The notes under the pieces are model-generated. The model worked only from the letters and a program-made list of their open reading frames with translations, was not told where the DNA came from and searched no databases. Positions 42,151 to 53,362 of a stretch of DNA of 64,000 nucleotides are shown here, piece by piece. The position numbers were made by a program, and so were the translations under genes. This DNA comes from Pteria penguin (Eukaryota; Mollusca; Bivalvia; Pterioida; Pteriidae), in contig CM068585.1 in assembly GCA_035048485.1 (NCBI GenBank), forward strand, positions 16,287,501-16,351,500, given 5' to 3'. The stretch's first letter is position 1. Every line of letters begins with the position of its first letter.

Positions 42151-43595
42151 ACAAACTGACCCCATGCGCAAGTTAAAACTGCACTTGGGTGATTCAAAAG
42201 CATAGTTTTTTCGCCACAAAGGTTGCGAGAGATTAGAACTCGCTCCTGAAAGATTAGGTATTTTAGTATTTCCAGCACGGTGCAGTTGTCTTATGAGATG
42301 TAGATCTATAGGCTAGTGCTTACTTAATCAGTCACGTGTACAAAAACATGGAAATACCCTGCTCTATATTTAGATTTTACATTTACGAGGATTGGTCTGT
42401 CTCCAGGCGAGATAAACATAAGCAGCAATTTATTAATAAAAATAATGTTTTAAAAGTTTAATCTGTGGCGACTGAGACTAGATAAACATGTTTTCACCCC
42501 CCCCCCCCTTCCACCTTCTCCACTTTTATTTGCTTCCTGTGTCTCTGTGTAAAAGGCGAGGGAAGCACGTACAGGTCTGCTGTATCTGTTTCGCTAATGA
42601 TAATGTGTTAAATAATGTCACAAAAACTTAATCTTCGACCTACCCACCTAAACAGTGGTCTCTCTCGTATTTGATATTTCTTCTTAGATTTCTATATAGT
42701 GTAACTTGATACAGTGTTTACACAGGCGGGTCTAGAAATTTATTAGAGGAGGGGGGGGGGGAGGTTGTAGTCTCCTATGACTAATGTTTTGATTTATTTG
42801 ACAATAACCCCCCCCCCCCCCCCCCAACCCCCCATTTGAATATTACGAAGAATGCATTATTATGATTATGTACGTTTAATTATGTTATGCATTAGTATAT
42901 AACAAACGAATATTCCAGATATTGTTCTATCTGTGTATGATTCAGTAGGTGTTTGTTTTGTTACGATTCGTGTAAAATGAAAAACATTGAGGGGCACTGC
43001 ACTCTCCTTATACTTGTTTATTTCGTATTTATTCATTCTCTTTTTTCCCTTTTTAAAAATATTTTTATAATTAATCTAACAAGCAGCAATAAAAAATCTA
43101 TAGACTTTTTTTATTCGGCTCAAAACCTTTCAAGATGATATAAACTTAGTTTCCTTATTATTGCTGTTATACTTACCATTATCAAGGAGAGAGGTCTACT
43201 TTATCCGGCATCAACTGGTCTTATGATACAATGTCGTGTAAAGCATTAAAATTGTGTAAATTTATTCGGATATAAAAGTGAACTAGATAAAATGGCACTG
43301 CTACATATGTATTGAATATGAATCGTAAACAGAAGATGACCCAGTACAGACGGAGTGATTACTCGCGTGTGATACAAGTCAACTGACGTCAGAGGACAAA
43401 GGTTTTAAAGGTATTGAGATGGGATGGTTCGTCATCGCTCGCTCTCTCATATATTCTTATCTATGGTTATATATATCTCAATGAAACACTAAAACTATTT
43501 ACGAGTCTGTAATGAAGGGGGGCACTTAACAACCCCCCGTACCCCGCCAAAAAGTTTAATATCTTGTTATAGGTCTTTTATATTTTATATGTCAA
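42151..43595. other. Spacer with homopolymer-bearing repeat fragments
   Basis: C runs at about 42497 and 42806, a G run at 42755 within 'ggcgggtctagaaatttatt' text, and a possible alternative TNFR leader near 43178. No coding sequence supported. Confidence 0.45.
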
Positions 43596-43603
43596 CAAGA
43601 CAT

Positions 43604-43689
<86 letters not shown>
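43604..43689. repeat. (AT)n microsatellite
   Basis: More than 40 uninterrupted AT units followed by three 'tatatg' units. Confidence 0.95.
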
Positions 43690-43695
<6 letters not shown>

Positions 43696-43699
43696 GTAT

Positions 43700-45410
43700 A
43701 TGTATAAAGACCCAAAAGAACCCCGAATCTATCCATGTGTAGGCTATATATCTATCAAAGTGTTTACCTGTTATGTACCATTAGGAAATGCAACACTACA
43801 TTTGAAGGGCAATGTTTCACACTACGTCAGATATTTTGAATTTGAATGAAATAATAGGGATTTCGCGGATGACTTTTAAACTCATGGGACGTCTTTAGTA
43901 TATATTGCATACCGGGAAATTCGTTCTATGATGTTGGTTATGCTTGACGTAAGTGTAATTGGGAGATTTCTGTCGTTTTAAGCTTCGTTTTAAGTGTTTT
44001 ATAGCCGATGAAGGTTGCATCTGATACTTTCATTCTACCATACTTCCGGTGTTTTTAAAACAAATATGGCGACCCCCATGACATTAAGCCTCGTCGTACA
44101 TGATGAATTATATTGAACAATACCTTTTATTATACACTATGTATGTCCATCTGAATGTCAAGACATTTTCCATAGAAAAAAAGAAAGAAAAAGAAAAGCC
44201 TTCCTACCGACCCTATCTTTTTAGGTCATGTTATAGGAAACAAACTTTTTTTTTTTTTTTGGCCTTGTTGGATAATGATATTCCGAATTGATAATAAACT
44301 GAGATCAAGGGCATCGGATCTTAAAATATTCTATCTTGTCCTTTCCTCTATTATTTTCTTTTCTTGTAATTACTCGGTTAGAATTTATTTGTATTTGTAC
44401 ATAAGGGTTTGACGAAGGTAATATCACGCCCTGATGCTATATAATTTTCAATCTTTGTATGTACAGCGTTGATCTGTGTTCATTTCATACATGCTATGAT
44501 AACTTTTTTTGTGTCGTTGGTGTATTTTGGACCTTCACGGCAGGTATGGTTAGCATACAGGAAACGCTTACTCACCCTGACTATACCTCGACATTGCAAA
44601 GATCTATAATGATTTACTGTGGTACATTTTTGTGAGTGCTACACTCTATAATTATGTAGTTTGGTACAGTTTTCATACAATTCATTTTTGGTCTGTATGT
44701 GTGCTGACCTTCATAATAAAAAAAAAATAATAACAAACAAACCGCCCACATACTTCGTCGGTTATTTAAGTATAAACGAGTCGTGGGTTGTGTGGATCAC
44801 AGCTTCAGTGATGAGTGGCAGTCCTATGATTATGCATACATCTGATAAGCACAATGGCAAAGAGTAAAGATTTATTGGATGAAAACAACCAATTAGGACC
44901 TGCAATCTCTAGATTCCTGATACATTGTCCCAAGTTTCAGGAATTTCTTAATTTTGGTATTACGAACAATTTATTGCCGTAATGCAAATGAGTCAAAACA
45001 AGGTTTTATTACATTTTACTATGCAACTAATAATCACGACATAGATTTCGTACACCTGTCTAAAGGATAATCAATTTCAGAATTTTGTTAATCTGCCTTC
45101 TATTATTCATAATGTCACTGCCATGGACAAGAGTTCAAACAAAGAGTTTCTAGGATCAAACTCATTTCACTATGTATATCAAAATGTAGCAAAGTCTGAA
45201 ACCTTGACCAATGGATATTGATTTCTCAATTTAAGTAAACGGTTTAAACGGTTCTTTATAAGTATCCATACGATGTTTCTTCCACCTTCCATTTGTGTAT
45301 GAATAGAGTAAAATAAGTTGAAACAGTGGAATATTTTCAACATATACATGAAGTTCCCATTCTTCAGGAGTGGAGGATTAGATCTAAACAACCTAGTCAG
45401 CTTACATTTA
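43700..45410. other. Spacer, no gene supported
   Basis: AT-rich. A pseudo-LTR-related fragment is at 44540-44590. No splice-supported exon. Confidence 0.45.
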
Positions 45411-45419
45411 TATTTCCTA

Positions 45420-45935
45420 AAATTAGATAGAATTTTCCGTTCAATGAAGGCTTTTTTGAAACATAAGTATAGCGATTTTATTTCCTTGGCTTATACTTAA
45501 GACGCGGTTTGTAAACAGGTATTTTTATTATACGGCCTTGGACATTTTTCCATGACGCCTATTCAGAAAAGGATCCGTTGCATGCATTTTAAAAATCAAT
45601 TTTATTAGTACACATATCATAATGATTGACATTGATAAAGTAGCGTGTACATGTAATCGGTCTTTTCGTTATACAGAGTTATTTCCCATTTGGGACGGTA
45701 TCTGACTTAAAACAATTATGACGTCATCAAATTCTATGGAAACTGATCTAAAACTCAGGGAAACGATAGTCTACAAATGACGCTTTCATAGGAATTTGAT
45801 GACGTCATAATTGTTTTACGTCAGCTACCGTCCTAAATGGGAAGTAACTCTGTTTAACGAAAAGACTCAATATGCAAATGAGTTTGTGGTCAGTAACTAA
45901 TATATGATCGATGCATTTAACCAAGCAGTGAACCA
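45420..45935. repeat. Segmental duplication, copy 1 (partner 46950-47230), with MITE
   Basis: It shares 'gaattttccgtt-aatgaagg', 'gtttgtaaac', 'tccatgac', 'acatgtaat', 'cagtaac' and 'atatgatcgatgc' with copy 2 in order. Confidence 0.65.
45660..45866. mobile_element. Foldback MITE with about 80-bp inverted arms
   Basis: The left arm from GTCTTTTCGTTATACAGAGT and the right arm ending in CGAAAAGAC match over about 80 bases, including 'aacaattatgacgtcatcaa', with several differences. The unpaired centre is about 40 bases. Copy 2 of the surrounding duplication lacks it. Confidence 0.88.
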
Positions 45936-46949
45936 CGCAGGTATATTTACACGTTTCTGTGATTGTATATATCTATAAGTGATATACTATATACATTGCC
46001 ATTTTCATATAGTGAAACTCTCTTACCTATATTGTTAATAAATTATTCAACATAATAATTATGAAATGTGAGTAGAATACAGTTATTGACTAAGTGCAAG
46101 TATAAAGACTTAAAGGTTATAAAAACAAGTAAACTTTCCTACAGGGAAGTTGCTTTATAATAGATCTAAGACACTTTTTTTGTAAATATTTTTGGTTACT
46201 TGGCCTTTATCAAATCAAATAATACATGAAATTAACATGGAGTATTTCACTTGACAAAGGCAATGTTTGAAAAGTATTTCTGATATTCAACGGTTATATA
46301 TTATGTTTTATCTTAAATTACATATACTCTCTGTACAAGAACAGCTCATGTTATTTTGTATTTGCAGTTTTACTGTATTTTGTTTCTTTTGGACATTCAT
46401 GACAGACGTGGCTGAGCAAACAATAGATATTTACACTTCCATGGTACCTTGTCTTATCTCTTTTTTCCCAAGGACTCATCCTTGTCAACTATTGTACGTT
46501 TTTGTATTACTGTAGCAAAGTCCCAGATTTTAGGTAGTTTACATATAAATTTCAAAAACGTGATTTTCACAAACGAAATCCTTAGAGATTGTGTCATAAA
46601 AACGATTATATCCTTTCGTTATACGAAATATGCATGCTGAAATATTTGGATAACTGGTTGGTGTACAGGTAAAGCAAAACACCAGTTACTTAGGAAAGTA
46701 ACAATTATGTATCATTGTTGTCATTACCTTTCTCTGAATTTTCTATAACTAAAAGCTCACATTCTATTATTCAAAAATGAAAGTTATCAAATCCATTTGT
46801 ATCAAAGCTTTTATAAAACTGATTAGATAATAATGTCATTGCAACATATAAGTATAAATTACCTACTTGTTTAAACTTATTGATTTCCAGTCATCTTCAC
46901 ATGGACCAATCTCTTAAGTGTGTGTGTATTTTGACTGAAATTCATTAAT

Positions 46950-47230
46950 ATGGATGGAATTTTCCGTTGAATGAAGGCGTTTCCTAAACACGAGTACCGT
47001 ACAGCGAATTGACTTCCTTTGCTTTTGCATAAGATACAGTACGTAAACAAACGTGAATAATACCTTGAGTATTTGTCCATGACACTTGTTCACAAAATAA
47101 CTTTGTACATTAAAACGTAAGCTTTGTAAATACCTATTATCGTAACGATGTCTTAGTACATGTGTACGTGCACATGTAATTATAGTCAGTAACCAAGATA
47201 TGATCGATGCTTTTAAACAAATTTTGCAGT
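46950..47230. repeat. Segmental duplication, copy 2 (no MITE)
   Basis: Same order of blocks as 45420-45935; 'gtgcacatgtaattatagtcagtaac' bridges the place where copy 1 carries the MITE. Confidence 0.65.
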
Positions 47231-47239
47231 TTAACTACG

Positions 47240-48900
47240 TTTACATGTCGTTTTGTAGATGAATGAATTCTTGTATTTGAAATATAATAACTATGATGTT
47301 ACTGAATTATTCAATGTGATAATGATAATACGTAAGCAGAAGAATACAATTAGAAACTCTGTGGAATGATAAAGAAAGTCTTATATTGTAGATTTAAAAT
47401 GTCTGTGATATTTTTCAATGAAAGCGTCTGTTTTCTTTCTTTTAATTTGGAGAAGGGAATCCATTGGCTCCTTTCTTTTTGTGGAACACTGACACTTCAT
47501 CTATAGGTATACGTATACGATGGTTAAGGCATTGATAATCGTATAATATGATCAATCTTATGCCCTAATCGGCTACAATCGTCCATAAAATGTGTCGGTA
47601 GCATTAACAAAATGTTTGGTTCAATTATATATACACGTATATATATATATAATCTTCCTGGTTTTGAATGGATTTTTTACGTGATGTCATTAGGCTTGTT
47701 CATGGCTTCTAATGGTCTGATTCTTTTAAAAACATAACACTAAGACACGTGTTAAGAAATCAGCATTTTATGAATTATTCTGTATTGTCATGATTTACAA
47801 ATAACTTGGTACAATACGAAGAGTTTTTCATTAAAAGATTAATTGTGAAGGTCAGTCTCGCAAGCAGTGTGCACATAAACTGGCTCCTCTTCACTGTCAT
47901 TGATGTACATGTACTATGTATCTATATGCTGTATGGCATTTGATTAATAAACTACTACTAGTACTACTACTAATAATATGTTTTTCACATATATTTGAAT
48001 TTGACATATATATATATATCAGATAATGTTATAATGTTGATGAAAGTCAAAAAGTAAGTGAAATACTTCAAAGTTAAGACACAAGAAAAAGGGGCAGAAT
48101 TACGTAATATCATTGTGATACTTAGAAATCTACTGAATTTCGCAATCGCTTGAGATTGACGTCAATTGAATTATTCACATTTTCACAATTAGAAATATTT
48201 TGTTTACATGTTTGTTGTCAACGTTTTAGAAAGCAACTGTTACATTACATTAAGTGTGACAAAGTTAAGAGCTTTTTGAAAGAGAAATTTATACAGATAA
48301 CAAATATATATGATGTAAATATGAAAATAATCACAGTCAATCTCGAGTCAGGTCTCCTGTTTTGGCAAACTGGGCCCAAGCTCAATAACTCAATGTATCA
48401 GATATGTTATATGTTTATATATTACAGACTCAACTCGTATTATTACTGCCAGTGGTCCTGATCTAGTTGTGTGCTGTATTCTATTTCTCTAACTCATGTA
48501 TTATGCAATACCTGCTTGAATTTCATAATATAATTTTAAATGCCTACTTCAAGTTTATCGTAACATATTGTCGTTTCCGTACAAATAACTTCCCGAATTT
48601 ATATAAGCTGTGGAAAATTTAACGAAAATTGCACTCATTTTCCCTTGAACGTATTGTTGTTTTTCGGCCAGATTATTAATGTGCCTTCAAAATAGAACCA
48701 CAGACGTCCCAGAGGGTATCCTTGATTAACTGTTTAAATCCGACTGCATAGGTCTACAAACCAGACGTATCGAATTGAACTAGATGAAAACTGTTGCTGT
48801 TTTTCGTTCCATTCGAAATTCGGATATTTTTCATTTCATTCTACATTAAAACAAGATGTTAGGTGTTTTTCAGCACTCAATATGCCAATAATTGTGTAGG
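47240..48900. other. Spacer, no gene supported
   Basis: Includes short (AT)n at 47636-47651 and 48007-48019. The longest frame (48150-48461, +) has no recognisable domain or splice context. Confidence 0.45.
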
Positions 48901-48905
48901 TGTGA

Positions 48906-48908
<3 letters not shown>

Positions 48909-48960
<52 letters not shown>
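48909..48960. repeat. (GT)n microsatellite
   Basis: About 25 GT units, nearly uninterrupted. Confidence 0.95.
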
Positions 48961-49305
48961 GATGCGTGTGCGCACGAATATCTATAAATTTGTGTGTTTG
49001 TACTTTTCAACACAGTTTTAAATACTCTGTTTCCTTTCAGGAACATAATACATTATAATTGTACAGGGCAAATAGTGCACCAAGTATAACAATCCTTTAC
49101 AGGTGTTTATATAATTATCAACAATATTCTCCAGTTCAGCTTTCCGACACAGACAGGATAAGGCTGTAGGTAGTGAGAGTGGTATTGTCACTGTAATATT
49201 TCCAAATGTATCATTTATGGGCATTTATAGATCTCTGAAAATCAGACATTGGACCAGATGTGCGGTAGAAGTGTTTCCTGTTTGATTTGTTAGGCCCACC
49301 CGAAG

Positions 49306-49647
49306 CAATCTCATTAAAACTCGATCTGTCACGCTCCTTAGTTTTTTCGTTGTCGCGAACGTAGTTATGGGCGCAGCCATTATTGTGTATGTAAATCGAC
49401 TCGGGATTCCTTATCGGCAAAATTTCACCGTTTGCTTCGGAAAGTAGACTGGCAATGCCTGTCTAGATCTTAAAATATCAACGACAGCAAGCAAGAGCAG
49501 GTAACTCCAGTCTACTTCGGAAAGGCGACAGTGATTGGGTGACGTCAAAGGTCAGCCTGAGATGACATTCTACGGGATGCGTTGAGATCTACCTTCGCGA
49601 CAACGAAAAAACTAAGGAGCGTGATAGATCGAGTTTTAATGAGATTG
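49306..49647. mobile_element. Foldback element with 54-bp inverted arms
   Basis: The arms 49306-49359 and 49594-49647 (containing 'ctaaggagcgtgatagatcg' on the right arm) are complementary over 54 bases with one mismatch. A second, inner pair ('gtagactgg' / 'ccagtctac') lies within the 234-base centre. Confidence 0.9.
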
Positions 49648-50072
49648 ACCCCGAAGTGAAGTAAATTGATACATAAATGTAGCTTAGTTACTAGGTCTAG
49701 TACTACATAAAAGTATGAATAATTGACGACGCCATATTTCAAAGAATTTTCAACATACATGTATCAACAAATTAAACATATATGGTGACGGCTATTTAGG
49801 ATGGGAAAACCCCGTGTCGAAAGTGACCTGTACAACATATCCTGTCTTCTATCTTCCTAGCCGCAAGTAGTGCACTAGAACGAAACGGAGCCTTGGCTTG
49901 CGAAGATGCTATCTTCCATATCTAGTTGTTCAAACAAAAATAAATAGGTTCTGTTTCCTGAGAGAAACTATCCTCAGTACATGTGAACATGACGTCTTGT
50001 TTGGTTTTCAAATACATCAAATTCTAAGACTTATCATTTACTTTTCATATGAACGGAAGCTACATTCATTAG

Positions 50073-50230
50073 GTTGAATGGTTGGTTGGTTGGTTGATTG
50101 GTGTTTTACGTCGCTTTCAATAACGATTCGGTTATATCGCTACCTGTAATCAGGAGGTAAACAACCTTTTAAACATAGTGGTGCATTCTGGGAATTGAAC
50201 CTGAATCGTTGGCGCCGCAAGCCACGCTTG
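50073..50230 (-). mobile_element. tRNA-derived SINE, family 2, lacking the head
   Basis: 'ttggttgattggtgttttac', 'cgctttcaataacgattcgg' and the box B complement 'gggaattgaacctgaatcg' are present. The box A part is missing after 'gccgcaagccacgc'. Confidence 0.78.
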
Positions 50231-50463
50231 ATTTTGTATCGCTCGGTTTTGAATTCTATCACATGACTATGCCACTTGTGACTAGAAATTGAGTGAATAG
50301 CACCATTTTGTCCACTCAGAACAAGATTGTCATACTCCTGCCGGCTCCAGTTAATAAATTTTCTAAATCTCGCCTACCAGTTTGTGGTAAGGCTTACTTA
50401 GAATTTGTGTATAAAGAAAAAAAAATTGTCTCTCAGTTTTTTTCATCCATTGTGTAAACATAT

Positions 50464-50680
50464 TCATCTGGATAATTGCGGTGCTGTCACCATCAACTCA
50501 ATTACTACGTGTTCCCGACATTTACACCTGGAAGCCTTGTCATCCCTAGAATCCATATCACTCCAGTCGCCATAGATATCTCTATACGCCTCCCTCTTAC
50601 AGCTCAAAAAGCAGGTGTTTCCTAAACTTTTCAAGATACTGTGGCAACCCCCCACTCTATTCCTGATATATTCTGTAGTA
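50464..50680 (-). CDS. Possible terminal coding exon of an unknown Cys-rich protein
   Basis: A CAAATACTACAG acceptor is followed by an open frame of about 70 codons with eight cysteines: VGGCHSILKSLGNTCFLSC, YRDIYGDWSDMDSRDDK, then RCKCREHVVIELMVTAPQL and a stop. Composition and GC content look more coding than the surroundings. I recognise no domain and found no partner exon, so this may be chance. Confidence 0.3.
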
Positions 50681-50984
50681 TTTGAACAGAAAATTTAGGA
50701 TAGGGATCACGGCATATAAAGAAACTAATACCACGATTGTCACTGTCATTAATTGGATAGTTTTCAGATGAATACGATTGATATATTAATCATGGCCAAA
50801 CAGTGCCAATAAATTGTAAAAATTAAAAGTTGTTATTACTTTTATTTGCAAGATACACGAACGTATATACGATGATAAAAATGTACACGGACATTCAAAA
50901 TGGTATGCGGTATCTGCCAAAGCTAATTTTCAGATCTAGAATTGATACATAATGTTCTTTGATTCGAAACGCGCAAAACAAAGA

Positions 50985-51068
50985 CACCCCCCCCCCCCCC
51001 CCGCCCCCCCCCCCCCGCCACCCACCCCGGGCCCACCCCCCCCCCCGGGGGGTCCCCCGGGCCCCCCA

Positions 51069-51121
<53 letters not shown>

Positions 51122-51250
51122 AAAAAAGAAATAAAAAAAAACCAAACAAAACAAACAAACAAACAAAAATCCAAACAAACAAAAAAAAAAAAAAAAAGAA
51201 AAAACCACCAACAAACACCCCCAAATAAAACCAAACAAACAAATTAGAAA
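50985..51250. repeat. Long C-rich then A/C-rich low-complexity tract
   Basis: About 135 bases of nearly pure C with short G runs pass directly into about 130 bases made of A and C (AAACAAAC-type). T is almost absent on this strand. Homopolymer lengths here may be assembly or sequencing errors. Confidence 0.85.
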
Positions 51251-52150
51251 CAAAACAAATCAAAAATATTATAATAACACCATTAATCAGTGCTTTTTTG
51301 TAACGTGTCATATGCTTTTTGACGTATGATATTGTGATAGAATTTTTGCATTCGTCGGGGCCACTTACTCACTAATGGCTGTCGTATAATAAATCTCGTA
51401 AGCAATACGAATTTTTAAGAAGACATAATAACTGTACATAACTTAATTTATTCCACTTATCAATGATTGGATTCACAATATAATAAACACATAAAATTTA
51501 GTTTGGCGGAATGAAATACAAACTTGTTACACTAAGTTCCACAAAGTAAAACGGCCAAGAGTTGAAAGTAAAGCCCAGAGTAAAAGTGCCGAAAACAAGT
51601 CGAAAAAGGTCCTTGAGTAACGCACGTATCTTCTTTTATACTAGAATATTAATGAGGACCTACGAATAATAATATGTTCCTTATTTGTATCAAAATGTAC
51701 CCTAAACAGGTATAAGAATAGGTATTTCAAATCATAAACTCCTCCCTATAGACCATATAGAGAACATAAAATAATTACAACAATAATTTACTGTCAAATT
51801 AACGTCTAAGATTAAAGTGAAAGCTAGCAGAATCTGCAGTCGTTAGCAGACACAAATGAAAACAATATCGGCACGATGGTGGCCGGAATTGACCACTTAT
51901 CAGTAACCGTATCTAATTTTAATGAGCTGATCCTGGGGATCGCTAGCTGAGTCCGAAATTGAATAGCACCTTGAAATAACATCTAAATTGAAATATAAAC
52001 GAACTAGATTACTACAGGCTAGATTATAAAATTGAAATACATAATTATTTCAACTATGACTATTAATATTTCTACGTAATAACTATCCTACAAAAATACA
52101 AAAACGCCACACTATGTTTTATGACGTATAATGTGTTTTAAGACGTGTGA
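51251..52150. other. Spacer, nothing specific seen
   Basis: AT-rich. An eroded 'agttgaaagtaaagcccaga' text near 51555 recalls the 23340/29487 repeat. Confidence 0.45.
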
Positions 52151-52157
52151 TATGTTC

Positions 52158-52300
<143 letters not shown>

Positions 52301-52959
52301 TATTTTATATATCATGTAAAATGTTTAATGACGTGTGATATGTTTTATGATCTACTAGTTCTTCTTTTTGGTTTAAAAATTATTGATTCAGACTTCAATA
52401 TATGATATACAATAAACCGTATTAGGATTGAGCGACAAGTTATATATTTATAAACTATAAATAAGAAGTTTCTATACCGGACGTATCGATACATGCATGT
52501 TAAACCACATAAAATGAAAAAAGTGTTTGATAGATATTTAAAAAAGTATTTTTAAATACTTATAGTACAGTTGATGAGTTGATGAACCACGTATAGGTAT
52601 TGTCGTTACAGTGCGAGTGCAAAATTCCCGCAAATGGAGTAAATAACATTAAGTATTTTGAAAATGGGATTAAAATCCTCTCCATATGATTGTTAATCAC
52701 TGACTTTTTATACATGTTACATCACTTAATTTGAGTGACGTTTAAGATATGATTTATTTGACGTTTTCAGCGAGGTTACGTTTTTTCTTACTCGACTAAC
52801 TTGTCCAATATTTGGTTTGTTTCAGCATAATATAGAAAGTGTTGAGATCAAGGAATATTCAGACTGGTGTGTAATCTCTTAATGAGTAGAGATAAAACGC
52901 TTGTATCTTTGTCTGTATGACATGAGTCATATCCGTGTGTCAACTTTGTTATTGATATT

Positions 52960-53009
52960 GCGCATCTGGTGCACAAAATTAAAAAGTATATATTTTCTGT
53001 ATTCATTAT
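52960..53009. repeat. Interspersed repeat block, copy 1
   Basis: 'gcgcatctggtgcacaaaat' plus 'tatatattttctgtattcat', repeated at 53314-53362. Confidence 0.75.
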
Positions 53010-53313
53010 AACCACTAGGCCGGTGTCACTGCTGGTGGACTGACATTACCCGAGGGCATCATAAGTCTAGTTTTCAGTGCTTTTGTACTGACTTGAAATA
53101 TAATATACTTAAAATTTTCCGTCATGAAATTAGGTAAATCACTCTAAAACTAAGGATTATCTCCCTCATGCATAGCTCTGTCCTTAGATTGATTCTTTGT
53201 TTCACTTTTTCGGTCATTTTGGTTTCAATAATGCTCTTCAAAAATTTATATATATATGAGTATTCCTATCATTTGGCCACGAGCATCACTGAAGAGACAT
53301 AAGTTGTGGAAAT

Positions 53314-53362
53314 GCGCATCTGGTGCACAAAATTAAAAGGTATATATTTTCTGTATTCATTA
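53314..53362. repeat. Interspersed repeat block, copy 2
   Basis: Nearly identical to 52960-53009, here preceded by 'ggccacgagcatcactgaag'. Confidence 0.75.

Noticed and set aside
43589..43849. Frame reading repeated Tyr-Ile
   Set aside because: Translation of the (AT)n microsatellite; the same holds for frames at 57776-58057, 26290-26821 and 52112-52319.
50895..51311. Glycine- and proline-rich frames of 60-138 codons
   Set aside because: Translations of the C/G homopolymer tract, open in several frames at once.
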